A DNA stretch of 64,000 bases, taken from contig NZ_MUKU01000016.1 in assembly GCF_002081825.1 (NCBI RefSeq), forward strand, positions 1 through 64,000, written 5' to 3'. Below, piece by piece: positions 1-7,758 of this stretch. The stretch's first letter is position 1. Each line of letters begins with the position of its first letter. The notes under the pieces were generated by a model. The model did no database searches, was not told the origin of the DNA, and saw only the letters and a program-made list of their open reading frames with translations. The translations under genes and the position numbers were made by a program. This stretch comes from Chromobacterium haemolyticum. GTDB lineage: Bacteria; Pseudomonadota; Gammaproteobacteria; Burkholderiales; Chromobacteriaceae.

Positions 1-237
1 GAGGCTCAGAGCCAATTGCTGCACGACCTGCCATAGCGGCAAGTTGCGAAAGAGGGCCAAGCCAATGACCAACCAGACGGCATGCTCAGCAGGAAGTTTG
101 CGGCGCCGAATGGAGGCTTTGCCGGTAACGGCGAGTGCTTGCTCGATCCAGGCAGGGTCAATCAATGCGGCCAATGTCTCTAGCCGAGAAGGGGCGTGTG
201 GCAGCGTGTCATGTAAGGCGCGTTGTAGTAGGCTCAT
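1..237 (-). CDS. IS4-family transposase, N-terminal part (truncated by window edge)
   Basis: The first 79 residues of a transposase reading off the left edge, starting at an ATG at 237. The visible part carries the helical segment typical of the IS4 transposase N-terminal domain, with the stretch HAVWLVIGLALFRNLPLW near residues 52-69. The catalytic DDE residues would lie in the part outside the window. No frameshift is seen in the visible part, so it may be an intact gene. A plus-strand frame of 90 codons across the same DNA (44-316) is only its shadow. Confidence 0.8.
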   Translation of the reverse strand, partial: MSLLQRALHDTLPHAPSRLETLAALIDPAWIEQALAVTGKASIRRRKLPAEHAVWLVIGLALFRNLPLWQVVQQLALSL

Positions 238-315
238 GCAGCGAAAAAGGGAACATGATGAACATGTCCCCTTTTTACTGGATTTACATCCGCAAGTCTT
301 AACTGACTGGCATTA
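1..315 (-). mobile_element. IS4-family insertion sequence, end fragment cut by window edge
   Basis: One end of an insertion sequence that continues past position 1. On the minus strand the outer end begins TAATGCCAGTCAGTTAAG, which resembles the terminal inverted repeat of IS4 as I remember it. It is followed about 80 bp inside by a transposase gene with an IS4-type N-terminus. The element ends about 38 bp downstream of the stop codon of the DUF2059 gene. The other end and the target duplication are outside the window, so completeness cannot be judged. Confidence 0.75.
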
Positions 316-353
316 GCCCAGCGGGCGGCTTTGACGGCGAAGCTCGGATGCGC

Positions 354-896
354 TTACTTTTTGGCGACGCTCTTGCCGAAGCTTTCCGCGGCGGCGCGCA
401 TCTTGGGCAGCAGCACCGGCTCGGCGGCCTTCAAGGTGTCGCCGGCGATGGTGTTGATGATCTGCGGCTGCTGCTTCAGCAGTTTCTGACCCGCGGCGGT
501 TTTGTAGAAAGCGTTGATCTGCTTGAGCTCGTCGGCGCTGAACTGGGCGCTGTAAGCCTTGGCCACAGTCTGCTCGAACTGCTGCTTGGCCGTGCTGGAG
601 CCAAAGTAATCGCTGGCCAGCTTGTGCACGTTCTCGCCGTAGGTCTTGAAGCCTTCCTGCGCCTTCTTCTGCTGGGCTTCGCTCAGCTTGATCTTGTTCT
701 TGACGAAGTATTCCTGCAGCAGCGGCATCGCGCTGGCGGTGGTGCGCTGCGCCAGTTCCGGCAGCATATTGTTCAGGCTCAGCGTGGCGGACAACTCTTT
801 GACGGCGGCGTCCTGGGCGGCGTCGGCGTGCGCCAGCAGCGGCAAAGTCAGCGCCAGGGCGGCCAGGCCGGCTTTGAGCGGGCGTGATGCGAACAT
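354..896 (-). CDS. DUF2059 domain periplasmic protein
   Basis: A 180-residue exported protein of the DUF2059 family, whose function is unknown. Residues 1-23 form a signal peptide ending LLAHADA. The mature part is an all-helical domain with the family's spacing of helices and an aromatic-rich segment (INAFYKTAAGQKLL) near residue 130. I chose the ATG at 896 because AAAGGA lies just upstream and the signal peptide follows at once; a longer frame to 971 has neither. A second DUF2059 gene lies at 47245-47778, so the genome carries at least two paralogues. The IS4 element ends close downstream and may have removed its terminator. Confidence 0.88.
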   Translation of the reverse strand: MFASRPLKAGLAALALTLPLLAHADAAQDAAVKELSATLSLNNMLPELAQRTTASAMPLLQEYFVKNKIKLSEAQQKKAQEGFKTYGENVHKLASDYFGSSTAKQQFEQTVAKAYSAQFSADELKQINAFYKTAAGQKLLKQQPQIINTIAGDTLKAAEPVLLPKMRAAAESFGKSVAKK

Positions 897-1010
897 GTGG
901 AATCCTTTGGCTTTGAGTTGAAAACGGCTGGCGTCGGCCAGGCCGACGCGAAAACACCGGCAGTGTGACACCGCCGCCGCCGCAGGTCAAAAAAGACGGG
1001 GAGCCTCCGC

Positions 1011-1961
1011 CTAGCGCGCCGCGGCGGGCGCCGGGGGCAACTGGCTTTGCCAGCCCTGGTAGGCGCCGATATTGGCGCGTGTGATCAGCTGCACCGGCAC
1101 CGTCACCAAGCGCGGCTTGGCATTGGGCGTATCCAGCAATTGGCGGCCTAGCTTCACCGCCTCCACGCCGATGGCGTATGGAGCTTGGCTGACGGAGGCC
1201 ACAATCTGATTCTGCCCTCGCAACGCCTTCTCTATATCCGGCGAGCCGTCCACCCCGGCCACCATCACCTCCTTGCGGCCGGCTTCCCGCGCGGCCTGCT
1301 CCGCCCCCAGCGCCTGGCGGTCGTTGCTGGAGAACACGCCGTTGATCATAGGGTAGCGCCGCAGATGTCGTTCCATCAGCCGCTTGCCGCCCCAACTGGA
1401 CGCCATGCCGCTCTCTTGATGGCTGAGCAAGCGGATTTTGGGAAATGCCGCCAAGCTGCGGCGACAGCCGGCCACCCGGTCCCAGACAGAAGACACCGGC
1501 GGACCGTTCTGAATCACCATCGTCCCGCTGCCATGCATCTGCTCCGCCAGATAACGACAGGCCAGCGCGCCGGCCTGGACATTGTCCGATTTAACCGTGC
1601 CGTCGACGCCGGGCGCGTCCACGTCCACCGCTACCACTCGCACCCCGGCCTGGTGCGCCAGACGCACCAGCGGCGCCACCGCCTTGCTGTCAGCGGCCAC
1701 CAGCAGAATCAGCTCCACCTGCTGACGCAGCAGTTGCCGCACTTGTTCTTCCTGCCGCTCCAAGCTGAAATTGGCGGAAAGGGTGATGACTTGCGCATTG
1801 GGATTGGCCACGCGCGCCTCGTTCAGCGCGCCTCGCGCCACGATCTGATAGAAGGGGTTGTCCAGCGCTCCCACGGATACGCCGATGCGGCTCAAGGGGG
1901 CGGCGTAAACGGTGCCGGCCAAGGACAAGCAACAACAGGCAAGAAATCGGCTCGGCATCAT
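1011..1961 (-). CDS. Periplasmic sugar-binding protein, RbsB/LacI type
   Basis: A periplasmic binding protein of the type 1 (ribose/galactose-binding, Peripla_BP_4) fold, about 316 residues. A signal peptide (MMPSRFLACCCLSLAGTVYA) is followed by the family start RIGVSVGALDNPFYQ and later NGPPVSSVWDRVAG and VAGVDGSPD, which match ligand-contact loops of sugar-binding proteins. No permease or ATPase gene lies beside it, so it is an orphan here and may work with a distant transporter or a chemoreceptor. Two ATG codons (1961, 1958) follow an in-frame GTG at 1967; the exact start is uncertain. The ligand cannot be read from the sequence. Confidence 0.85.
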   Translation of the reverse strand: MMPSRFLACCCLSLAGTVYAAPLSRIGVSVGALDNPFYQIVARGALNEARVANPNAQVITLSANFSLERQEEQVRQLLRQQVELILLVAADSKAVAPLVRLAHQAGVRVVAVDVDAPGVDGTVKSDNVQAGALACRYLAEQMHGSGTMVIQNGPPVSSVWDRVAGCRRSLAAFPKIRLLSHQESGMASSWGGKRLMERHLRRYPMINGVFSSNDRQALGAEQAAREAGRKEVMVAGVDGSPDIEKALRGQNQIVASVSQAPYAIGVEAVKLGRQLLDTPNAKPRLVTVPVQLITRANIGAYQGWQSQLPPAPAAAR

Positions 1962-2081
1962 GGCCACTCATGAGATGGTTGCAATACGTGCCATCCCAGT
2001 TTAGACCACCAGGCTTGGACCGAAACCACGCCGAGCAACGGTTTGGAAGCCGCAACGCTCCCAGCGCCGCCAGCGGCGAGC

Positions 2082-2226
2082 GGACCTGTTCAAAACCCGG
2101 CGCGCTAGAGCAAAACTAAGGTGAAAACCGATGAGAAAGCGGAATGCGCACGTGGCGCATGAGCATTTCGAATGCGGTACTCACCGTGCCGCGTGCCACC
2201 ACGCGCAGCAGACCTTAAACAGGCTT
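2082..2226. repeat. Stop-codon-associated MITE, family 1, copy A
   Basis: A diverged copy of the dispersed 140-bp element. The left end reads GGACCTGTTCAAAACC and the right end, on the opposite strand, AAGCCTGTTTAAGGTCTGC. The central hairpin arms are TGCGC and GCGCA around ACGTG, a compensated version of TGTAC/GTACA in other copies. The right end abuts the TGA stop of the minus-strand hydrolase gene at 2227-2229. Confidence 0.8.
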
Positions 2227-2799
2227 TCATGCCGCCTGGCTCAGGCTGGCCCGCACCCGCTGCGCCAGTAGCTCCAGTTGCAGCCAACCGTCTTCCCATT
2301 GGCAGTGGCCGGACTCCACATTGATGTGGCCGGCCTGCCGCAGCCAGGCAATGGGCGTGCGCCAGTAGCCGGCCAGCCGCGCCGCGCGCGGCGTCTTGCA
2401 GAACGGATCATTACTGCTCGCCACCATCCTGGCCGGAAACGGCAAGGGTTGCCGCGGCGTTGGCGCGAACCCCATTAGCTCGCGCGGAACAAAGGGCCGC
2501 TCCACATCCGCCGGCGCCACCAATAAAGCGCCAGCAATTCGTCGCGGATGGCGCTGCGCGTAATGCGCCACCGCTACGCAACCCAGGCTGTGAGCAATGA
2601 CGATGACCGGCTTTCGCGTCCGGTCCAGCGCCAGATCCAAACTCTGCAGCCAGTCGTCCAGCCGCGGCGCGTCCCAATCGCCCACCTCCACCCGCTCGGC
2701 GTTCAAGCGGCGTTGCCAGTGGCTTTGCCAGTGCCGCGGGCCGGAGTTGCGCCAGCCGGGCTGAATGATCAAGTCGAAATCCGCCAGCGAAGGTTCCAT
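2227..2799 (-). CDS. RBBP9/YdeN-type serine hydrolase
   Basis: A 190-residue single-domain alpha/beta hydrolase of the RBBP9/YdeN (Ser_hydrolase) family, cytoplasmic, substrate unknown. The nucleophile elbow is AHSLGC with Ser71. Asp131 (SSNDPF) and His158 (AGHINVESGHC) complete a plausible triad, and the N-terminal PGWRNSGPRHWQSHW is the family signature. The length is normal for the family. It begins at the ATG at 2799, just downstream of AAGGAG on the minus strand. Its TGA stop lies in the target-site position of repeat copy A, so the last codons may have been altered by that insertion. Confidence 0.9.
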   Translation of the reverse strand: MEPSLADFDLIIQPGWRNSGPRHWQSHWQRRLNAERVEVGDWDAPRLDDWLQSLDLALDRTRKPVIVIAHSLGCVAVAHYAQRHPRRIAGALLVAPADVERPFVPRELMGFAPTPRQPLPFPARMVASSNDPFCKTPRAARLAGYWRTPIAWLRQAGHINVESGHCQWEDGWLQLELLAQRVRASLSQAA

Positions 2800-2819
2800 C
2801 GCTCAGCTCCTTAAGGGTT

Positions 2820-3010
2820 GATCTCGCACTGTAGAATGACTTTTATATTCTTGGAAATGATATTGAACGAAAAACTTATTCCCTATACCTCTAAGACACC
2901 CCTGCCGCCGCATAGATTTATTTGGAATTTAAAGATAAAAAACAATCACTTCTGGCGCTAAAACATTTCTGATTAGATGCATTCATCGCTTGCACCCTCA
3001 GGACATCGCC
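2820..3010. other. AT-rich divergent intergenic region upstream of the sulfate-binding protein gene
   Basis: About 190 bp, much richer in A and T than the surroundings, between the hydrolase start and the sbp start. Such a region fits a regulated promoter; sulfate-binding protein genes are usually controlled by CysB in proteobacteria. I could not pick out a convincing -35/-10 pair or a CysB site by eye. Confidence 0.4.
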
Positions 3011-4009
3011 ATGCCACGACTCTCCCTCCGCCACGCCCTTCTCTCCCTCGTCTTGTTCAGCGGCGCCGCACCGCTGCTTGCCGCCGAGCTGCTCAACGTC
3101 TCCTACGACCCGACCCGCGAGCTCTACCAAGACATCAACAAGGCCTTCGCCGAGCAATGGAAGAAACAGGGCGGCGACGTCGCCATCAAACAGTCTCACG
3201 GCGGCTCGGGCAAACAATCGCTGGCCATCCAGCACGGCCTTGAGGCCGATGTGGCCACGCTGGCGCTGGCCTACGACATCGACGTGCTGGCAGACCAGGG
3301 CCTGCTGCCCAAGAACTGGCAAAGCCGCTTGCCGGACAATAGCTCGCCCTATACCTCCACCATCGTATTCCTGGTGCGCAAGGGCAACCCCAAGGGCATC
3401 CGCGATTGGGGCGATTTGATCAAGCCCGGCGTTCAGGTGATCACGCCCAACCCCAAAACCTCCGGCGGCGCGCGCTGGAACTATCTGGCGGCCTGGGGTT
3501 ACGCGCTGAAACAGCCCGGCGGCAACGAGGCCAAGGCCCGCGCCTACGTAGGCGAACTGTATAAACACGTGCCGGTGCTGGACACCGGCGCGCGCGGCGC
3601 GACGCTGACCTTCGCCCAACGCGGGCTGGGCGATGTGCTGCTGGCTTGGGAGAACGAAGCGGTGCTGGCGGTCAAAGAGCTGGGACCGGACAAGTTCGAC
3701 ATTGTCACCCCCTCCTTGTCCATCCTGGCGGAACCGCCGGTGGCGGTGGTGGACAAGGTGGCCGACAAGAAAGGCAACCGCAAGCTGGCCGAGGCTTATC
3801 TGAAGTTCCTGTACACCCCGCAGGGCCAGACCATCGCGGCGCAGAACTACTACCGGCCGCGCGACGCCAAGATTGCCGCGCAATACGCCGGCCAGTTCCC
3901 CAAGGTCAAGCTGTTCACGCTGAAAGACACTTTCGGCGACTGGCGCGGCGCCCAGCGTAAACACTTCGCCGACGGCGGCGTGTTCGATCAGTTAATCACC
4001 AAGAAATAA
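3011..4009 (+). CDS. sbp: Periplasmic sulfate-binding protein
   Basis: A 332-residue sulfate/thiosulfate-binding protein (Sbp/CysP family) that would deliver sulfate to a CysUWA ABC transporter. A signal peptide of about 24 residues (ending LLAAE) is followed by [20 protein letters not shown], the strongly conserved start of mature Sbp. The motifs [28 protein letters not shown] and [15 protein letters not shown] contact sulfate in the family. The start is the ATG at 3011, preceded by AGGA; upstream in-frame TTG at 2990 would spoil the signal peptide. No transporter genes adjoin it, which is common for sbp. A hairpin follows the stop codon. Confidence 0.95.
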   Translation: MPRLSLRHALLSLVLFSGAAPLLAAELLNVSYDPTRELYQDINKAFAEQWKKQGGDVAIKQSHGGSGKQSLAIQHGLEADVATLALAYDIDVLADQGLLPKNWQSRLPDNSSPYTSTIVFLVRKGNPKGIRDWGDLIKPGVQVITPNPKTSGGARWNYLAAWGYALKQPGGNEAKARAYVGELYKHVPVLDTGARGATLTFAQRGLGDVLLAWENEAVLAVKELGPDKFDIVTPSLSILAEPPVAVVDKVADKKGNRKLAEAYLKFLYTPQGQTIAAQNYYRPRDAKIAAQYAGQFPKVKLFTLKDTFGDWRGAQRKHFADGGVFDQLITKK

Positions 4010-4025
4010 CACGCCCCTCAAGGCG

Positions 4026-4049
4026 AACAGCCCGGCTAGCCGGGCTGTT
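4026..4049. terminator. Bidirectional hairpin between convergent genes
   Basis: A perfect palindrome of AACAGCCCGG and its complement separated by CTAG lies 17 bp after the sbp stop and 20 bp from the stop of the opposing YgjP gene. The T tract is weak on both sides, so termination efficiency is uncertain. Confidence 0.65.
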
Positions 4050-4069
4050 GTTCATACGGGGACAAGAGC

Positions 4070-4567
4070 TCAGGCCGCCTGGCTTTCTCTCCAGGTCAAC
4101 CACACCCGCATGTCGAATTCCAGCTGGTGGTAGTCCGGCTCCATATGGCAACAAAGCTGGTAGAAAGCCTTGTTGTGGTCCTTCTCCTTCAGATGAGCCA
4201 GCTCGTGCACCACGATCATGCGCAGGAACGGCAAGGGCGCGTCGCGAAACAAGGCAGCGATGCGAATCTCGTTCTTGGTCTTCAGCTTGCCGCCCTGCAC
4301 CCGCGACACGAAGGTATTGGTGCCCAGCGTGCCCTTGACTGGGTGTTGTTGGCTGTCGTAACTCACCTTGGCCGGCAAGGCGGCGTTTTTTAGATAACGC
4401 TGCTTGATCTCGGACACGTACTGGTACAACGCCTTGTCCGTCTGCACATCGTGGCTGTCCGGGTACTTGCGCGCCAGCCAGCCGCCCAGTTGGCCGGCGT
4501 CCAGCAGCGCCTGCACCTGACTGAGCAGCGCGGCGGGATAATGCTGCAAATAGTTGAAGGTAGACAT
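4070..4567 (-). CDS. YgjP-like M48/DUF45 metal-dependent hydrolase
   Basis: A 165-residue protein of the YgjP/DUF45 family (SprT-like zinc metallohydrolase fold). The zinc motif is HELAH at residues 121-125, with a third ligand His131 in EKDHNKAFY; the following CCHMEPDYHQLEFDMR is the family C-terminal signature. The E. coli homologue is reported as a UTP pyrophosphatase, but a peptidase-like role has also been assumed for the family. The gene converges with sbp. The first residues MSTFNYLQHYP match the usual start. Confidence 0.88.
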   Translation of the reverse strand: MSTFNYLQHYPAALLSQVQALLDAGQLGGWLARKYPDSHDVQTDKALYQYVSEIKQRYLKNAALPAKVSYDSQQHPVKGTLGTNTFVSRVQGGKLKTKNEIRIAALFRDAPLPFLRMIVVHELAHLKEKDHNKAFYQLCCHMEPDYHQLEFDMRVWLTWRESQAA

Positions 4568-4621
4568 CGCACCATTGTAAAACGACTGCGCGGCCAGGTG
4601 TTGCCGCGGCGCAAACCGACG

Positions 4622-5149
4622 CTACAGCAAGCAGGATGGATCATCCCATTGATAACTTAACGCCAGCGCGCGGTTGCCGGCGGCGGTATCCACCTCGCTG
4701 GACGCCGACGCCGCGCCGCCCAGCGCCCGGTAAAAACCGCAGGCAGCGTGGTTAGCCTGATACACCCATAGATAAAGCGGCCGGCCCGGCGCGACGCGCA
4801 TGGCTTCCGCCGCCGCCGCGGCCATCAGCGCGCGGCCGATGCCGCGTCCCTGCTGCCCGGCCAGCACATGCAGATTATCCAGATACACGCCCCGCTCCGG
4901 CGCCTCGTCCGGCAATAGGCAAACAAAGCCCACCGGCTCTCCCTGCCACAGCGCCAGCCGTACCCAGGGCGGCCGCGCGGCGGCGAAACGATGTCGCCAC
5001 ACAAGCAGGCGCTCGTCCCAAGCGCGCAAGTCCAGATACTCATCCGGCAGGATGCCGCGGTAATGCAGCCGCCAACTGGCGATGTGCAGCGCTGTTATCC
5101 GCTCTACATCCCCAGCATCGGCCTCGCGCAGCAATAGATTCTTCGTCAT
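4622..5149 (-). CDS. GNAT family N-acetyltransferase
   Basis: A 175-residue GCN5-related acetyltransferase that would move an acetyl group from acetyl-CoA to an unidentified amine. The acetyl-CoA loop is QQGRGIGRAL, preceded by the strand VYLDNLHVLAG and followed by LYLWVYQANHAACGFYRALG, the usual motif B with the tyrosine. I set the start at the ATG at 5149 because a perfect AGGAGG precedes it; the frame runs open to 5242 without a further ribosome site. The early ITALHIASWRLHYRGILPDEYL resembles the N-terminus of many single-domain GNATs. Confidence 0.9.
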   Translation of the reverse strand: MTKNLLLREADAGDVERITALHIASWRLHYRGILPDEYLDLRAWDERLLVWRHRFAAARPPWVRLALWQGEPVGFVCLLPDEAPERGVYLDNLHVLAGQQGRGIGRALMAAAAAEAMRVAPGRPLYLWVYQANHAACGFYRALGGAASASSEVDTAAGNRALALSYQWDDPSCLL

Positions 5150-5263
5150 TTTCGCTCCTCCTGGTCGCGATGGTTCCACGCCAGCGGCCAAACTGGCTCT
5201 GGCCAAGACCGCCGACAGTCGAGACAATGCCGATTCCCCCACCTTACTCTAGGAAGGTCCTTC

Positions 5264-5569
5264 ATGCATGTCGTGATTTTCCGTGCGGCCACGCGGCAAC
5301 TGGATGACGAGTACTTCGCCGTGGCGCAGCAAATGCGCCAGCTGGCGCTGGAGCGCTTCGGCTGTCTTGCCTTTGTTTCCGCCTGTGAGAACGACCAAGA
5401 GATCGCACTATCCTACTGGCCTGACGCCGACAGCATCCGCGCGTGGAAGGCCCACGCCGACCATGTGCTGGCGCAGCAGCTGGGACGCGAGCGCTGGTAT
5501 CGCCAGTATCGGGTGGAAGTGGCGCACATCGAACGCAGCTATGAATGGACCATGGACGCGTCAACCTGA
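5264..5569 (+). CDS. Antibiotic biosynthesis monooxygenase (ABM) domain protein
   Basis: A 101-residue protein of the dimeric alpha/beta barrel superfamily. The pattern of an FRA-type first strand, FGCLAFVSACEND, then EIALSYWPDADSIRAWKAHADH matches ABM-domain proteins, which include small monooxygenases and haem-degrading enzymes. No conserved catalytic residue can be assigned. AGGAAGG lies 7 bp before the start codon. It is transcribed divergently from the GNAT gene; function unknown. Confidence 0.85.
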   Translation: MHVVIFRAATRQLDDEYFAVAQQMRQLALERFGCLAFVSACENDQEIALSYWPDADSIRAWKAHADHVLAQQLGRERWYRQYRVEVAHIERSYEWTMDAST

Positions 5570-5587
5570 GGTCCGCCGCATGGCGCT

Positions 5588-5601
5588 GTTTCACGTGGAA
5601 C
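5588..5601. other. parS-like ParB-binding site 1
   Basis: GTTTCACGTGGAAC, one mismatch from the parS core palindrome GTTTCACGTGAAAC. It lies in the gap between the ABM gene and the next small gene, within a 25-codon frame that I do not regard as a gene. Confidence 0.7.
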
Positions 5602-5718
5602 CGGGCCGCTTCGCGGCGCGACTAGCTGCTTTTTATCCACGCCAGCGCTTTCTTTAGCCGCTTTTTACGCGCCGGCGCCTAGCATGCAGCCAAGATCCCA
5701 CCTTCGAGGCCCTTGCTT

Positions 5719-5922
5719 ATGAACGCAAGCAAACCCGTCCGTCACACCTTGCCGGCGCGTGGCATTCCCGACTACCTGCCGGACGAGGACCCGGCGCCGC
5801 TGGCGCTGCGCCGCTACATCCTCGAAGCCCGTTTTCCGGCAACGCCCTGCCGGACCGGGCCGAAACTCGGCTGGCGCGCGTCCTTGCGCGCCTGGTGGCG
5901 TCTGGTGAGCGCGCAACGATGA
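5719..5922 (+). CDS. Small arginine-rich protein, function unknown (first of a coupled pair)
   Basis: A 67-residue reading frame beginning at an ATG with GAGG ten bases upstream. The N-terminal half contains PDYLPDEDPAPLALRRYILEARFP; the C-terminal end is basic and tryptophan-rich (WRASLRAWWRLVSAQR). No family is recognised. Its stop overlaps the start of the next frame as ATGA, which implies translational coupling and supports both as genes. The end of this protein and of the next share the pattern LRAWxRL. No signal peptide or clear membrane segment. Confidence 0.55.
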   Translation: MNASKPVRHTLPARGIPDYLPDEDPAPLALRRYILEARFPATPCRTGPKLGWRASLRAWWRLVSAQR

Positions 5923-6080
5923 AACGCGGCGATCTCGCTCTGCGCCACCGCCGGCTATTGAATGCCTACGCGCAGGCCCGCCATCAACGCCTGCCCTGGC
6001 TCAAACGCAAGACGCGGCTGCCGCGCGCGACCCAAACGGGCTTGCTGCAGCGGCTGCGCGCCTGGCTACGCCTTATTTGA
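5919..6080 (+). CDS. Small arginine-rich protein, function unknown (second of a coupled pair)
   Basis: A 53-residue very basic frame whose ATG overlaps the TGA of the preceding gene. It contains several Arg/Lys clusters (RHRRLLNAYAQARHQR, LKRKTRLPR) and ends LLQRLRAWLRLI, an amphipathic helix similar to the end of its partner. It could bind nucleic acid or membranes, but that is a guess from charge alone. Its stop overlaps the convergent yaeQ stop by a few bases. Confidence 0.5.
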   Translation: MKRGDLALRHRRLLNAYAQARHQRLPWLKRKTRLPRATQTGLLQRLRAWLRLI

Positions 6081-6609
6081 GCCGCAGCGGCTCCACCAGC
6101 ACATTGCTGGATTCGTCGGCCAGCCACATCTGGCCGTCCTGGATCGTGGCGCTCAACTGCATGCTGCGCTGGCAGATGGCGACCAACTCCGCCAGCGTGG
6201 CCGGCTCAACGCGGAATACGCTGAGCTTGTCCAGCCGGGACAGCTTGTTCTCGATCTGCGGCCACCATACCTCGCTGGCGCGGCCGCCGTAGCTGTACAG
6301 CGCCACTTGCTCGGCGCGGCTGCACGCTTTCTTCAGCCGTTTTTCATCCGGTTCGCCCAGTTCCACCCACAGCTCGATATCGTCGGCATAGCTTTTCTGC
6401 CACAACTCCGGCTCGTCGTCTGCGCTCAGGCCGCGGCTGAACTGCAGGGTTTCGCTGGCGTTGAGCGCAAAGGCAGCCAGGCGCAGCATCATGCGCTCAA
6501 GGGTTTCGGATGGGTGCTGGGCCAGCGTCAGCTGATGACTGGCGTAATAGCCGCGATCCATGTCGGACACGGCAAGATTGGCTTTGTAAATGGTGGCGGA
6601 CAGGGCCAT
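6073..6609 (-). CDS. yaeQ: YaeQ family protein
   Basis: A 178-residue cytoplasmic protein, near-identical in length to E. coli YaeQ. The start MALSATIYKANLAVSDMDRG and the motif DEPELWQKSYADDIELWVELGEPDEKR are diagnostic. The family has a PD-(D/E)XK nuclease-like fold; the acidic residues in DDIELWVELG and the lysine-rich segment after it fit that core. E. coli YaeQ was once linked to transcription elongation (RfaH bypass), but the role is unsettled. A single-gene unit converging on the small coupled pair. Confidence 0.93.
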   Translation of the reverse strand: MALSATIYKANLAVSDMDRGYYASHQLTLAQHPSETLERMMLRLAAFALNASETLQFSRGLSADDEPELWQKSYADDIELWVELGEPDEKRLKKACSRAEQVALYSYGGRASEVWWPQIENKLSRLDKLSVFRVEPATLAELVAICQRSMQLSATIQDGQMWLADESSNVLVEPLRLK

Positions 6610-6698
6610 GCGGAAACCGGCTTTGCGAAAAAAGAAGCTATTGTACGGGTCAGCCGGCTTTTGCGCGCAATCATCGCGAACAACGAGGCCGCCCTATC

Positions 6699-7385
6699 TC
6701 AAGGCGAAGGCTGGCTGGAACAATCCAAGGGTTCGCCGCGCCAGGTGATGCTGGCCTCGCGGCCCTTGATCCACAGCTCCAGTCCCGGCGCCGCGTAGCG
6801 CGCGCCGCTGCCGCTCAGGCCCTGGTGCAAGATGGCGGTGGAACCGTTGTACTCCAGCTTCACCGTGGGGGGATGGGTGCGGTAAAAGGTGGCCAGCACG
6901 GTGCGGGTGGCGTTGCCCTTGCAGACATAGCGCAAGGGCGTCAGCGACGGCGCCAACCCCCAAGCCGCCTGCAACTGGGTGATGCGCATGATGTAGACGT
7001 CGCCCAGACACATATGCATGTCCTCGGACTTGACGCAGTCCTTCAGGCTTTTCACCCAGCGGCGCTGCTCGGCGATCAGTTTGGCCTCGGCTCCCGGCCG
7101 CCCTTGCTGCGCCTGCTCCAACGCCTGGGCGTAAACCTTTTCCAAGCGATTGTCCTGCCGGGTCAGGCTGTCGTCCTGACACACCATGGCCTCCACCGGA
7201 TTGCCCGGCTTTTCGCAGTTGAAATCGGTTGCCACCGGCGCGTTGGCTTCCGCCGCTTCCTCAGCGGCCTTGGCGCTCTCCGCCGCGCGGCCGTGGCCGC
7301 CCTCCGAACCGCCCTTGCCGGCGGCCAGCGCCAAGGCCGGACACAAAATGATCAAGCCGACCAGCCTACGGGCGGATCCAGGCAT
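6699..7385 (-). CDS. Periplasmic LprI-MliC fusion, putative lysozyme inhibitor
   Basis: A 228-residue exported protein with two inhibitor-type domains. Residues 1-22 are a signal peptide ending ALALA. After an Ala/Glu-rich linker, residues 55-140 match the LprI/DUF1311 domain, with its cysteine pattern in FNCEKPGNPVEAMVCQDDSL and the helix EQRRWVKSLKDC. Residues 150-225 match the MliC (membrane-bound C-type lysozyme inhibitor) beta-barrel: YVCKGNATRTVLATFY, then ILHQGLSGSGARYAAPGLELWIKG and a last Cys in GEPLDC. Both domains are linked to lysozyme inhibition in other proteins. A ribosome site AGAGGA precedes the ATG at 7385. There is no lipobox, so it is probably soluble in the periplasm. Confidence 0.88.
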   Translation of the reverse strand: MPGSARRLVGLIILCPALALAAGKGGSEGGHGRAAESAKAAEEAAEANAPVATDFNCEKPGNPVEAMVCQDDSLTRQDNRLEKVYAQALEQAQQGRPGAEAKLIAEQRRWVKSLKDCVKSEDMHMCLGDVYIMRITQLQAAWGLAPSLTPLRYVCKGNATRTVLATFYRTHPPTVKLEYNGSTAILHQGLSGSGARYAAPGLELWIKGREASITWRGEPLDCSSQPSP

Positions 7386-7758
7386 ACCGATTTCCTCTGA
7401 ACTGCGTTATTCGCCGCCCATCCCGGGCGGACACATCAAAACAGGGCATCTTGCGGCCGCGGCGCTCCGCGCACCGGCGACGTGACAACATGATACCAGT
7501 TCGCCCATTCGCATTTATTAATAATATCGGCCGTCAAAACGGCCTTGCGCGGGTTTGGATTCCGCTGAAATGGATATGACAATGCGGCGACAAGTTCCCA
7601 AACCGACGATTTGAAGGTAAACTCCGGCCTCCCGCGTGCAATTCCAATCTTTGCGCGCCGCGCGCGCTTCATCCCGAAGCGCCCATCGCATCCCTAACTT
7701 TTTCCCGTCAGCCTGGATTGGTTCGCACATACTGCGATAGGCCGTCGCAGGAGCAAAC
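7386..7758. other. Divergent intergenic region and probable rhlE leader
   Basis: About 370 bp without a convincing gene. It contains an AT-rich block around 7490-7530 and a short hairpin GGCCGT-CAAA-ACGGCC near 7530. DEAD-box helicase mRNAs of this type often have long, cold-responsive leaders, which would fit, but nothing in the sequence proves it. Short minus-strand frames here (7436-7772) lack ribosome sites and recognisable content. Confidence 0.4.

Noticed and set aside
44-316. Plus-strand frame of 90 codons across the IS end
   Set aside because: It is the shadow of the transposase on the minus strand and has no recognisable content.
2082-2230. Repeat copy A as a transcription terminator
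   Set aside because: It is palindromic only at the ends and in the centre, has no T run, and matches the dispersed element instead.
5580-5657. 25-codon plus-strand frame containing parS-like site 1
   Set aside because: No ribosome site, no similarity, and the conserved part is a palindromic DNA site.
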